From the NCBI GenBank assembly GCA_051294375.1, contig CM119266.1:8518606-8582605 (forward strand): a DNA stretch of 64,000 nucleotides, written 5' to 3'. The position numbers and the translations under genes were made by a program. The notes beneath the pieces are model-generated. The model was not told where the DNA came from, did no database searches, and saw only the letters and a list, made by a program, of their open reading frames with translations. This document shows, piece after piece, positions 48,556 through 60,624 of the stretch. The stretch is from Paraspadella gotoi (Eukaryota; Chaetognatha). Position 1 is the stretch's first letter; each line of letters starts with the position of its first letter.

Positions 48556-50974
48556 TTAAATGTTCGAAAGTATTACGAGAGCAGGAAATATTAAAAAAAT
48601 TAAGCAGGAAATGTTGGCATAATCAGTAAATTGTCCATCGACATATTCCGTGAAATTGTAAACGAAAGGATAGATCTTTGTCTTAAAGAATTCCGCATAC
48701 ATTGAACAAGAAGCAAAGCTCCGTGGCATTTTGCAGCATTTCAACATTCGGTCTAAGTGCCTCATCAATCTCATCATCAACTTTTCTTGGTTATTTTTCC
48801 ATCTGCTATTTCTTGTCAATGCTTTCGCTATCATCTTTGTTACTTCCGGTGACCTCCCTTCATTTTTTTCATTGAAAAACAAAAAAAGGCAGGTGTAAAA
48901 GGTCAAACCAATAAATAATAAAATATGTTTTTTTAAGAATTCTCTCCGTACTGTCTTGGCTTTCAAAGAAAAAAATATATTAAAAAAAGGTAAAATAGAT
49001 AAAGAGTAAAGAAAAAAGAAATTTTCATTAAAAAAAAAGTACGAAAAAAATGCTTTAATGGTTCTATCCCAAGGAAAAGATACAATTTGACCTCGATAAG
49101 GACTGCCTATCCCACAAATGTTTACTGCCAACTTTTTTAAATTTTGTTTAATTAAGTTTCCCTGAATAAAATAATAGACTTGGAGCGGTAACACCATGGA
49201 AAAAACCAAGGATAACCCAAAAAATAAACTCTTTAGTAATTTCCATTTTTTTATTTTTAAAAGCTTTTGAAAATTGATTAAAAAAATAATGATGTCATTA
49301 ATAAAAAAAAGTTGAAAATAACTTACTGATGTCTCTATAATTGTCTCCAAATAATGTTCGTTCTGAATGATAATAGTAATAATTGACATCTGAAACATTA
49401 AATTTAATATCAGTTATTCCACTAAGCAGTAATATTGCAATAAAAAACATCATGGATTCAAAAACTAAAAACCATCTCAAGAATTGTCCCGTAAAAATCA
49501 AAAGCAGGAATATGTCAAGAAAGCTAACTACCATTTCACTTAACAGAAGGACGCAAGTCATTGTCTGAGAAATTAAAAACATGGACCAATTTCCAATGTA
49601 TAAATTTACTTTATAATATTCTATTTTAACATTATTTGGTTTTTTAAATTTATTTTTTAAAAAATGATTCCTAAGCATATTTGACCATTCTGTGATGTTT
49701 TCATTTTTAACAGAGATGTGTAACAGCTTTCGGTGTAAATAATCTGAAGCATCAAACATAAGTTTTACTTCAGAGTGAACTGAAAAGTGATAATTGTAAT
49801 TGGCCAAGCCCCATTTCGTTTTCATTTCACTGACACGATTCAATTTTAAGTGACTTATATGAAAATTATTGAAGGAAATGATGAAAAAGTTGAAAAAAAT
49901 CATGCAAAACCTTTGAATCCAATCGTTGTTTCTTTCTTGTTTTCTTGATTTAGCGAGAAAACGCAGATCTGACCAAGTAATGACTCTCAATAATAAAAAT
50001 GGAGCCAATAATATGTACCATATGGCCGACCCCAATGTCAATGAATAAATAAAGTAAAGGCCAAGTGAGAGGCCAACTATTCCGTGAAGGCATCCTAGAG
50101 TGTGGCTGATTGGCACGAATCTCTTGTACTTAGTCTCAAAATTGACCCTTGATGATCTAATCTTTGATGCCGTAATGGCTACAGTTGTGGTCGATACTGC
50201 AGCAGAAATCAGCATAAAATACTCAATAATTTTCCAGCGGCAGAAATACTGAAGACCAGTGAAACGCCTAAAAAACAATTAGCAACAATATTTTTGCACT
50301 TTTTGGTTTTCTCCAAGTTTTATATTATATATATTATAGACTATATACTATTTATACTGTATTTACCTCCCAACCAAGTTGCATGTACAATTTGTTTGAG
50401 TTTCAAAAGCAGTTGAATTTTTCAATTGATGAAATAAATGTCCATTTAATTGATACGTTGAACCATCTGGACTAAAGAATGTCCAATCAGGAAAACATTG
50501 CCACTTGTTTTTGAAAGTCATCGTAAAAACAGTTACCCCTGTTTGAACCAACATTTGTAGAAAAGATTCTCCAAACACATGTATGATGTTCAAATTAAAA
50601 TGAATTTTTTCTTTCAATAATTGATTGCCAAGTTTTTGAGGGCTATAGATGAAAGAATGTGTATCAAAAAACATATCAATGGCCAAAACAACCGTGCCCA
50701 TTCCACTCAGAAGCAAAAAAACAGTCAGCACTTTTTTCCAAATTGAGTTCCATAATCTGGAAAAGTTTTTATAATTATTAATGATTTGGACCAATCCATA
50801 TATCATTGATACAAAGTTGTGAAGCAAAAAAATCATCAAAAATATCAAACCAAATGTTTCAATCCCATATTCAGAAGAAACAACATGACTGATAATAGTT
50901 TTTAAATCAGTCCCAAAATCCACGAGGCTTAGAATAGTAAAGAAAATAACCTCTATCAGTTTGGTGTCCACCAT
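48556..50974 (-). CDS. XK-related-like multi-pass membrane protein (intact, 3 exons)
   Basis: Exon 1 is 50974-50367, exon 2 is 50267-49466 and exon 3 is 49389-48556. All phases agree and give about 747 codons with a good start context (GAAAATGG). The first exon has TM1 with the D-x-x-x-D spacing (SLVDFGTDLKTII) and then an amphipathic ESFLQMLVQTGVTVF. Exon 3 starts with EHYLETIIETSVSYFQLFF. Such E-x-x-Q motifs and about eight or more hydrophobic segments resemble XK-related proteins, some of which scramble lipids. A Cys-bearing extracellular-type loop (NCTCNL) ends exon 1. The assignment to XKR is from pattern memory and is moderate. Introns are about 99 and 76 nt. The exon 2-3 intron is supported by indels between the two gene copies that fall only there. 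Confidence 0.65.
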
Positions 50975-51054
50975 TTTCCTGAAAGTAAAATAAAATCTCA
51001 TTACAAAAACTTTAGTCTCGATTTTGTTTTTATCCAAGTTTTTTTTTGTTTTTG

Positions 51055-51200
51055 GTGGAGTGGGACAAGGCTGGATCTGGTAATGATCCGGCTGGCGAAA
51101 TGGCAAGCGCCACTCGAATATCTCTTTGACCTGATAGGCCTGCCGAAGGCCCTCCTCTCACCTGACGGTGAGGCGGGCGGTTGCCTGTTCTAGCCTGTTT
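51055..51200 (-). mobile_element. PLE 3'-region fragment
   Basis: The minus strand reads CCCGCCTCACCGTCAGGTGA, then GGGCCTTCGGCAGGCCTATC, matching the segment after the endonuclease in PLE copy B (about 41750-41810). It begins exactly where the similarity between the two XKR-like loci ends. Confidence 0.6.
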
Positions 51201-52890
51201 CGGGACAGGTGATACAGACTCCTCTCTCGTTTTCTCTTCAATCACAAACAAACAACAAAAAAGAAAGACAAAAATACAATGTCTACCAAAATAATAAAAT
51301 AAAATAATAAAATAATTCTTTCTGTAAAGTATATAAAGTATATAAATATAAAGTTGAATGAGTTGGTGAAGATCGTTGACTTAAGGAGAAGAGGAGAGAA
51401 TCGGAAAGTGAGCATTTTCTGATCTTACTTAAAAGAAAACAAAAATTGATAATTAGGAAAAGTTTGCAAATTATTTAGCAAAATGCATTTTGCACTAATA
51501 ATGTTATTTTTTCTTCCTAATTGCTCTATGTTGCTAATGAACTAATAGTCGATTAATATGAAACAAGAACGGTAAGTCCAATGTGTTGCGCCGCAGTGAC
51601 TTTATTTTCACGTGCCTTTTCCTTTGATCACATGATATGACATGACATGACTAAAAAGCTTTCTTTGCCCATGTATTTATGACTTGTACTGCAGCAAAAT
51701 TCCGTCTTTTATTCCTTATATGTAGTTTTAAGAATTCCTTAGGGCGGCGCTAGTAGGCCCTTAGATATGAATTTTTTTTCGGTCTTATCAAATGAGCAAC
51801 CAACTATGAGCAAATTATATGCATTTTTAACATAAGTGGGACAGACCGACGGACAGATATACCGACGGACCGAACGACAGACCAACCGAAAAGTGACTTA
51901 TAGAGTTATAGACTTATAGAGTTGCTCCGCGAATACTTGCGGAGCAACTAAAAACAGAAATGTCATCCATTGCGAAATAGGATGAGGGTAGGGAGTGTAG
52001 ACGCTGATGGTGGCGGTGAAGGATGAAGTAGATTTTGATGCCGAAATCAATTAGGACAAAAATATTCCTGATAACGATATCACTTAAACCATATTTATCA
52101 GATAGAATTCTGACAATGACGACAAGGATAACAATAACGAATTACAAATATTCCTGATAACCATGACATTTTGCCTCTTTTGACCTTTCCTGCCAAGATA
52201 CATCCTGATATAAATTTTTTTTTTAAATTCAATACAAAACAATTTTTTTTTTTAAATTTGAAATTTAATTTTAAATACTCTTAAAGCCAATGAGTTAAAC
52301 TTTGTTAAATATTCTTGACTTTGACGATACAATCCTTGGCAAAAAGAAATGATATGCAGCTCTGACGTAAATGATCCAGATGAAGATAAACCCCCCTTTA
52401 ATACGAATAAAATATGATTAATATAAAAATTATCTTTTTATTTTCTTTATCTACTTTCTTGCACATTTTTTTTGCCAAAACAAAATTCAATGTTTGCTTC
52501 ATGAATTTATTTTTTATTACATAAGATAAACTGACACATTTGAAGTTCAATAATTGTTCGTTGTCATACAGATTATAATTTGGTTTAAAAAAAAAAAACT
52601 CAATGACAATCGCGCTTTAAATTTGACAGCTATTTAAAATAGTTCGATCATCGGTTTAAAACAATCAAGATTGGGTTAATCACGATAGCGAGTACTTTGT
52701 TTTAGTGAGTACGTTAATCACAGTGAAAAAAAGAGACAATAAGCTGTTGGCTGTTGAGTAGTGTAAAAATAAAAGACTCAATTAGTTTTGCGACAGCACA
52801 TTGTGTTTCTCAAACATTTTCGGTCCGTCAAAAACCGATGAGTAAATCGAATATCTATTTTTTTTTTTCATTCATTCACAACTCATTCAC
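51201..52890. other. Spacer between XKR-like and coiled-coil genes
   Basis: Apart from a GTTGCGCCGC-family element (51584-51950) this is AT-rich sequence with no supported gene. Confidence 0.4.
51584..51950 (+). mobile_element. MITE-like element, GTTGCGCCGC family (copy 3)
   Basis: The ends TGTTGCGCCGCAGTGAC and GCGGAGCAACT are near reverse complements. It shares with the other copies a TTATTCCTTAT block, a GGGCGGCGCTAGTAG block, ATGAGCAACCAACTATGAGC and a GACGGACCGAACGAC array. Confidence 0.6.
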
Positions 52891-52899
52891 AACTCGCGT

Positions 52900-54683
52900 T
52901 CATCTCCCGATTCTCGTTCTCTTCCCCTCCTGCTCTCCCTTTGGCGAGGATCCGGGCGGCAAAGTCGCGTGAGTTTCTCTCAAAAGTTGAAAGTAAGAAT
53001 AAACCCAAGAGCGGGAGATTTCCTTTCGCCAGTCGAGGCCGCGCGCCTGGCGGGAGTTGAGTGAACGAATAAAAAACCCAAAAAAAAACAAAAGGTCAAT
53101 TCATGAATTTGATGGGGAGTTGGTCCTTTAATTGAAGCTTTGATATTTTATATTTTACTGTCTCCGTTGCAAATTTTACAAATTCTTTTAAAATGGCATT
53201 CGATGAGTGTCCATATCCCAGTAACACCTAAAGCTTAAATTTAACACCTAAATTTACTATTGCAATCACAATCTACCTTTAACAGAAACTCTTGCCATTT
53301 TGATTCTCTTAATTGCCATCTCACCCTACCTCCAACTGGTACTGTTGCCATTTCATCCTGCGGGCGTCGTCCATTTTGATGGCGGCCTCGAGTCGGCGCT
53401 TGGCCTCCTCCTCTTCCAGGGTTTGTCTGAAGGGAATCGCATTCTTATGTACGAAGTTTAACGAAAAAAAATTTTTTTACATGCTTTAGTAAATTATTAA
53501 AAAATCTATACTGGGTTTTTAAAATACTTACTATTAGCAAAAGTTCATGAAATATTATCTTTAAATGTCGTTGGATACAGTTAAAAAACGTCAACTTAGA
53601 CTAACTAATGTTAATATAATTTAACATTTCGAAAGGAAGTCCTCTACCTGACCCGCTCCTCCAATTCCTCTTCTCTCGCTCTCCTCAATCGCTCCTGTTC
53701 TTCTCTCCTTCGCTCCTCTTCCGCGATTCTCGCTCGCTCCTCGATCGCCAACCTTTTTTGCTCCTCTTCCTCCTCTCGTTGACGGGCGGCGAGTTCTGTT
53801 CGGGAGGGGGGGGAGGGAGAAAAGGAGAAAGAGAGGGAGAGAGAAAGAGAGTGAGAGAGAGAATTTGGATTAATTTCCCAAAGCACCCCATTCCATCTTA
53901 AATTCGATATTAAATTTTATTTTTTACTTTTAAAGATTAGGTTAAAGGGTAAAATATTACTTTTGCTGACCGGAATTTTTACATCTTTTAAAAAAATATT
54001 ATTATTACTTAATTAACCTAACCCTAAACCTTTTTAACTGTAACTACCCCTAACCCTAAACCACCCTTAAATTACCCTTAACCCTAAACCTGCCCTTACC
54101 CTAGGTTATGTTTAGAATTAATATAAGGATTAAGTTAATGAGTCAGAGATTAGGGTAGGAGATTATGAGTTTAGGGCTAGTGATTAGGGTTAAAAATTAG
54201 GGTTTGGGTTAAGGTTAATAAAAATATCATGGTTAAGGATTAGGGTTATCGATTATAAACAGATTTTGAAACAGATTACGTTCAGGAATTAAAGAACAGA
54301 AATGGAGCGCTTTAGGAAAAGAGAGCCAAAAATTAAAAAAAAATATCTTAAAAATAAAACCAATAAAGTACAATGCAAAACAAAATCACAACGGCCCCCC
54401 TTACCCAAATTTGACTCACCTTGAAAGACCCTTACCTCGAAAAAACCTTAAACTCACCCTCGGCTTCGACGTCCCTCAACGCCTTCTCTCTCTCCAGCGC
54501 CGACAATCGCTTCTGGTATTCCTCTTCTTCTTCTTCCCTCTTCCTTTGCTCTTCCTCCTCTTTCCTCCTCCTCTCCTCCTCCTCCTCTTTATTTCTCTCT
54601 TCCTCTTCCCTTCTTCTCATGGCGTCTTCCTCGACTTCCGCCTGAAAGATTATAATTATTATTATTATTATTATTATAATTAT

Positions 54684-54714
<31 letters not shown>

Positions 54715-57700
54715 ATTATTATTATTATTAATATATTTATTAAACCGATCCTCACCTCTTTTCTTCTCTCCTCTTCTTCTCTTTTCCTCCTTTCCTCTTC
54801 TTCCTTTAATCTCCTCTTTCTCTCTCGCTCTTCCTCGGCTTCTCTCTTTTTTTCCTTAAGAATAAAAATTGTTAATAATTAAAATTAAACAAAAACTAGT
54901 TTAAAGTTGTTCATGATACTTGAAAGTTATGGCCGGAAACAAAATTACATGACAATTATTTAATCAGTAAGTAGGATAAGCTTTTAAGAGTGAAATTTGT
55001 TTTAGAAGCTATATGCATTTTAACTTAGTTAAAAACACAAGTTAAAAACTTATTTTTAAAATAAAAAGATCGTGAAACATTTTAGTTTTCAAATGAAAAT
55101 CGTACAACGTTAGTTAATCGTATTTTGATATTGATAAATATAATTAAAATGAGGTACAAAATGACGGAAGCCAGGCTGTGCAATGTGCATATCTTTTGTG
55201 GAAGAAAATATACTGTGCGCGCACAGTTGACTTACGATTTCTCTCTCGATTCTTTTCTCTCTCACTTCGTTTCTTCTTTTCTCAGCCAAAGTTTTTCGCG
55301 CCAAATTTCTAGCGTCAATGACGTCATTCGTGACGTCACGACCACCACTTAGGTCACTGGCGGCGGAGAGATCTTCGCTACCGACAGATGTCTCTTTACT
55401 GACAGATGCCGCTTTACTGACAATTGTCTCTTGGCTGACAGATGACTTTTCACTGATAGAACCTTTGATAATATCATAGTCACGCGATGAAGAGTTCGTG
55501 AGTTTCTTCGATTTGACCTCAACCAGATTTCGACGCCTCTTGGTAACTACATCAACTGCATCTCTATCTCCATCAACTGCATCTCCCTCTCCATCATTTT
55601 CGTCGTCGAATCTCAATTCAACATCTGCCGCATCTAATACGTTAGCATCTCCCTCTAAACTTTTCCCATCTGCCGTAGTAATTGCAGCAGCATCTGTTGC
55701 TTCGTGTGCTGCAGAAAAATCATCATCATTCCGATCATAAGGAGCCAATCTTTGTGTCTAGAGAGTGAGAGAGAGAGAGTAATTTCATTTTAATCTTTCG
55801 TTTAATATTAATAATTCCGTCTCAATTTCAACCTCAATTCCTGAATCCTCGAATTTCGAATCCGAATCTCGATGTTCGTTTGTTTCTCGAGTCTTTTGCG
55901 ATTCGCAGCGACATTTCATAAGCAGCGGAAAATAACGGAAAAAGAGGAGAAACGAACAACGCGGGTCAAAAGTTTGTTTCATTGGTTTAATTGGTTCAGT
56001 TGCTCATGTGCAAAAATGATATGATACAATGATAATAAATATTTCCACCCTTCTTGCTAATAGTACGTGAAACGATAGATTAATTCAAAGTTAAATATAT
56101 TTCCACCCTACTTGCTAATAGTACGTGAAACGATAGATTAATTCAAAGTTAAACCCGAATCTAAAATATTTTATAAGCATTTTTTTTTACAATTTTTGAC
56201 ACAACTTACCAAACGTCTTTCCTTCGCCAAAGCTTTCTTCGCAGCTTAAACGAAAAACCAATAAAATTATATAAATATTCAGATAATAAAATATAAAAAA
56301 CAAAGTATTTATTTTTTATTTTTTATTTTTTATTTTTTATTTTTTATTTTTTATTTTTTATTTTTTATTTTTTATTTTTTATTTTTTATTTTTTATTTTT
56401 TATACCTTTTTCTTCTTCTTTTTTCTTTTTTTCCTCCGCTTTCTTCTCTCTCATCTCCTTCTTCCTCTCTTCCTCCTTCCTTTTCTTCTCTTCCTCCGCC
56501 TCTTCCTTTTCTCTCCTCCTTCTCTCCCTCTCCTCTTCCTTCTCTTTCCTTCTTTTCTCCGCTTCCTCTTCTTTCCTTCTCTTTTCCTCCTCTTTCCTAT
56601 CTCTCTTCTCTTCGGCCAGTCTTCTCTTTCTTTCTTCCTCTTCCTCTCTTTTTCGATCGATCTCCTCTTGTTTTCTTCTCTCCTCCTCTTCTCTCAGTGT
56701 TTTCTTGTCTTCTTCCCCTTCCTTCTTTTTTCTCTCCTCTTCCTTTCTTTGTTGTTCCTCTTCTTTCTTTCTTCTCTCTTCTTCTTCTCTCTTCTTTTCT
56801 CTCCTCTCCCTGTCTATCCTTTCTTTTTCTATTTTCATTCTCTCTTTCTCTTGCTTCTCTCTCATCATCCTTTCCTCCTCTTTTCTTCTCTTTTCTTGTT
56901 CTCTTCTTTTCTCCTCATCCTCCTCTTCCTTTCTTCGCCTCTCTTCCGACAGACGCCGACGTTCCGCTAAAAACAGAACAATGAATTAACAATTAATTAG
57001 TTATTAATCAATATAAAAACTAAAATTTTTTCTAAAGATTACTAATGCAATGGTACTTTGACGTTAATTTCTTTGCAAAAATTAAATTCAGCAACGGCGA
57101 TACATTTATACATTTATACATTTAAACGTTAAGACTATGTTATTTTTTTAGCCAAAGCGCGTGGTGTTAGTACAAATAGTACAAATAGTTATTTTTTAGA
57201 CGACGTGGTACGTCTTTACATATTTAACTTTATCAAAAAATGAAAATAATTTTATAACAGCTGAATTCACTGGGGATTAAACAAAACACCCAACTGGTAT
57301 TAAATTTAGTACTCAAAATAAAGAATTAACGAAAACAAACAAAGAAAAGGAAAAGAGATTTGTATATAAGGATTAATATTTTCTCAGTTATGTAAACGTA
57401 AAACTAAATTAGAGTTTAGAGGATCGGGACAGGAGTTTAAAAAAAAAGAAGAGAAACACGAAATATCAATCTACATATTCACTATTCTACTCCTACTTTA
57501 CATTAAGGCGTAGTGAAAGTTTCAGATCAAAATTCGATAAGTTGTTCATCAACAGTCTTGTACTAAGGAACACTGATATATATTTTTTTTCTAAATTTTC
57601 GCATACGCCCATATTTATACATAATACTTACCATAGAAAATATCAAAATATTAATTTTTTTGTTTTGTTTTGAAAGCAGATTCGAATTCCTCATAAAAAG

Positions 57701-60261
57701 TTGATAAAAGAAAAGTCTTATTCAAAAATTCTTTCATTAAGTTAACTAAAAATTTAAAAAAATATTTTTATATTAAAATTAAATTTTTAGTTAACTATAA
57801 TATTTTTTTTTATTTTGACCCACTTAATGAAATAATTTTCTAAAAAGAGTTATATTTCCTTTTATCAACTTTTCGTGAGAAAAATAAAAAAAAAACATTT
57901 TAAAATTATTACATTTTCTATGGTGAGTAATATATTTAAATATGGGCGTATGCGAAAATTGAATAATATTTTTTGTTAAATGTACAAGCCTGTTCATGAT
58001 CTACTATTCGAATTTTGATTCAACTTGATTTTAATATTTTTTCTACGCTCTACTTTTCATAATACCCTTGAAATAATTTGAACCTATAACTCAAACTAAC
58101 TTTACTATTGATTCCTTTCAGCAATCAATTACAAACCTTCTTTGTCGACCAAACTAACGTCTGGAATTTCGTTGCCAAGCGACGCCATCGCCGACCCCGC
58201 ACGTGGCGTCATTTTGTCGTCGCCGTCCTCAATGTCCTTGGATGCTCTCTGGCTAAAGAAAAAAAACAACAACTCAAAGATGGACTGGCGGGAATGGACT
58301 GGAGGAAATTACCGCTTGCTTGCTGATTGATTGCACGAACCTGCAAGCTCGAAACCGTCGAGCGACCAACGACGATCTATTCGACGTGAGAGACCGAAAC
58401 CGAATCCCAGAGAGAGCGAGACGCCTTAAAAGGAGGAAGGAGGAGGAAGGGGGGGGAATTTGCCTTTTTTCCCAGAACGCCCCATTTAATCTTTAGTTTT
58501 TAAAAGCAATTTTTATTTAATTAAAGATAAGGTTAGAGTTTAGAATAAATGTTTAGGTTAGCGATTAGTTTGATGATTAAGGTCAGGGACTTGGTTAGTG
58601 ATTAGGTTTTTTTGGTTAGGGATTAGGGTTAAGGATTGGTTTATAATTTTAAGAATGTATTAAGTTTAGAATTAAATTCTGGGATAAATGAACAGAAATG
58701 GAGCGCTCTCGGAAAAGAGAGTCAATTTTTAAAATAAGTAAACAACAACTAAAACAACAAAAACGATAACAGGAACAACATCGTCAACAACAACAACAAC
58801 ATCCTTCCCCATCACCTCGAGATCGTCTTGAAAATCTCCTCCTTCTCTCTCTTCGTTTATGACATCTTCCACAACCCGATCCACCTCCTCCTCCATCTCC
58901 TCCACCGCCTCTTCTACCAAAGCCGCGAAATCCACCTGGCGGGGAAAATAGGAATTATTTCTATTTTAATCAGAAGAACAATGAAATGCTCCTTGTGAAG
59001 AAAAGAACAATTAATTCTCTCGTTAAAAGAACAAATATAAAATCCACCTGTTGGAGAAAATAGGAATTATTTCCATTTTAAACAGAAGAACAATGAAATG
59101 CTCCTGGTGAAGAAAAGAAGAATTAATTGTCTCATTAAGAGAACATATATGAAACCCACCTGGCGAGGAGAAGAGGAATTAATTCTATTTTAAATAGAAG
59201 AACAATGAAATGCTCCTGAGAAGAAAAGAACAATTAATTGTCTTGTTAACAATTGAACAAAGAAACCCACCATGTGGAAAAAAACAACAATTAATCTTTT
59301 TTTTTTTACAAAAAAAATCAACCTGATGGGAAATAAAGAAATTGATTCTATGGTAAACCTAAGGACAATAAAATCCAGCAGACGGGGAAAAGAGGAGTCT
59401 ATATCTGGCGCAAAAAATAGGAATTAATTAACTCGTCCACAAAAGAATTCTATCGGAAGAGGCTTCGATAGTACATAATAGAAACATTGATAGTTATCCC
59501 GATAACGATATCTCTCCACTCACTTCCATTTTGTCCTCGTCTTCGTCCTCATCAACTGGGGCCGTCTTCCACAATCGAGTCGGGACTTTCTCTGAAAATT
59601 AGATACATGAATTAAAAGATTTTTAATTATTAAGAAAAATTATTTAATTAAATGTAAGTCACGTTAGGTTATTGTGTTAAAACTAAAAAAAGTCATCGTG
59701 GAAACTAACGTCAAAGTTATTTATTACTAATACTATTAGTATTTGCTTTTGTTATTTGTGATTCCACGTCGACCAAAGACGAAGACTACGACCGCACTGA
59801 TCACAGTGACAAGAACAAGAACGCCCACAACGACGGTGGCTCGGTGAAAGTTAGAGATTTTAGTAGTTCGAAGTTAGTAGTGAAACCTGCGTAAGCAAAC
59901 TCTGTTTCTAGGCTGCAGAATTAGTAGAATCAACAGTTAAACTTTTCACTGAAGAGTGGAGAGCCCTTTGGACCTATTGTCAATTGATTCGGGCCTTTTG
60001 ACCACCTGACGTCTGATCCGGGGCGTGGCCGCCGTGACCCGACCCCTTTGACTTTATGACCCCCTGACCTCTGATCCGGGGCGTGGCCGCCCTTACTCGA
60101 TCCAGGCGGCCGAACGCCCACTGGTAGAGCAGCGAGTCGGGGGAGATTCTGTCGAGACGCCAACAGCCGCTCAGCCAGTCATACATCATCATGGAGAGAA
60201 GGGGCTTTTTGGGGGTGTTGACGGGAGATTGGGAATAGGGTGGGGAATTGAAGGGGTACAT
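52900..60261 (-). CDS. Glu/Arg/Lys-rich coiled-coil protein
   Basis: Exons: 60261-60069 (or -60097), 59591-59524, 58935-58816, 58252-58137, 56966-56406, 56244-56210, 55757-55236, 54854-54756, 54641-54458, 53795-53648, 53426-53330 and 53046-52900 with the stop. Every junction from 58252 downward agrees in phase. The 58816/58252 junction does not, so a small exon such as 58353-58326 may be missing. The N-terminal exon has a Trp-rich, ordered-looking block (MMMYDWLSGCWRLD). A Glu-rich part, a 186-codon run of EER/KEE heptads, an acidic Ser/Asp-rich exon, more charged coil, and a distinctive C-terminus (LDWRKEISRSWVYSYFQLL) follow. It is probably a rod-like cytoskeletal or ciliary protein, but that is inference; I do not recognise the family. 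Confidence 0.75.
53872..54327. mobile_element. TIR element with head-to-head telomere-like arrays
   Basis: The left end is TTTCCCAAAGCACCCCATT. The right end is AATGGAGCGCTTTAGGAAAA then GAGAGCC, its reverse complement with changes. The left half has CCCTAA-type words (ACCCTAAACC, TAACCCTAAA) and the right half TTAGGG-type words (ATTAGGGTTA). The switch is near 54105. The whole element is therefore a loose palindrome of degenerate telomere repeats. It lies in an intron of the coiled-coil gene. Confidence 0.7.
54655..54730. repeat. (ATT)n microsatellite
   Basis: ATT units with AATT interruptions in a 114-nt intron; they fill most of it, right behind an acceptor at 54642. Confidence 0.85.
56040..56153. 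repeat. 57-bp tandem duplication
   Basis: TATTTCCACCCTTCTTGCTA, then AATAGTACGTGAAACGATAG and ATTAATTCAAAGTTAAA occur twice in a row with one or two differences. It is intronic. Confidence 0.85.
56311..56403. repeat. (ATTTTTT)n, 7-bp repeat
   Basis: About 13 units of A plus six T lie directly behind the donor of the 561-nt coiled-coil exon (exon ends 56406). Confidence 0.9.
57507..58048. mobile_element. Long palindromic fold-back element (copy 1)
   Basis: The left arm (GGCGTAGTGAAAGTTTCAGA, then TTTTCGCATACGCCCATATT at 57596) is mirrored on the right (GGGCGTATGCGAAAATT at 57944 and TTCTACGC near 58041). The arms pair along some 250 bp with a short centre near 57770. It has no coding capacity and lies in an intron of the coiled-coil gene. 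A related copy is at 62088-62694. Confidence 0.75.
58461..58723. mobile_element. TIR element with TTAGGG-like repeats
   Basis: Left end CCCAGAACGCCCCATT; right end AATGGAGCGCTCTCGGAAAA then GAGAGTC. The inside is degenerate TTAGGG-type (GGTTAGGGATTAGGGTTAAG). This copy has only one repeat orientation, unlike the one at 53.9 kb. It lies in the intron between coiled-coil exons 58816 and 58252. Confidence 0.65.
58928..59400. repeat. 112-bp tandem array containing a splice acceptor
   Basis: Units start at 58928, 59040, 59152 and 59263, with a worn fifth near 59315. Each holds CCACCTG, a GGAAAATAGGAATTATT-like block, GAAGAACAATGAAATGCTCC and GAAAAGAACAATTAATT. Unit 1 includes the first bases and the acceptor of the exon starting at 58935. 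Units 2, 3 and 5 retain an AG at the same place; unit 4 has lost it. Confidence 0.82.
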
Positions 60262-60624
60262 GGAAGGATTAGAGGGTGGAAATAAACAAGAGTAGGAAGG
60301 ATGGCATCAAGTGTGGAATGGAAGAGATGCTTAAAAGGTGAAAAATGGCAAAGAGAACGAGGCATCGGCAGCTTGAGTTAGATAATAAAGTTAAATTAGA
60401 ATAAAGAGCAATGAACTAATTTTAAATAATAATAAACAAATATAAAAGCATAAGGATCGTCGCAATCGCTTAAGAAAAATCTGGATTGACGACAAATTTT
60501 GATACTAAAAAAATTAAATTTGAAAAAAGAAAATTAATTTATAAACAGAAAGAAAAAGAAGAAAAGAATAAATATAAAGAAAGAATAGAAAGGAAAGAAA
60601 GAATAATTTCGTAAATTTCGTAAT

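Noticed and set aside
52956-52975. 20-nt plus-strand microexon with a GTGAGT donor and a polypyrimidine tract before it
   Set aside because: It lies inside the well-supported terminal exon of the minus-strand coiled-coil gene; the signals are probably chance.
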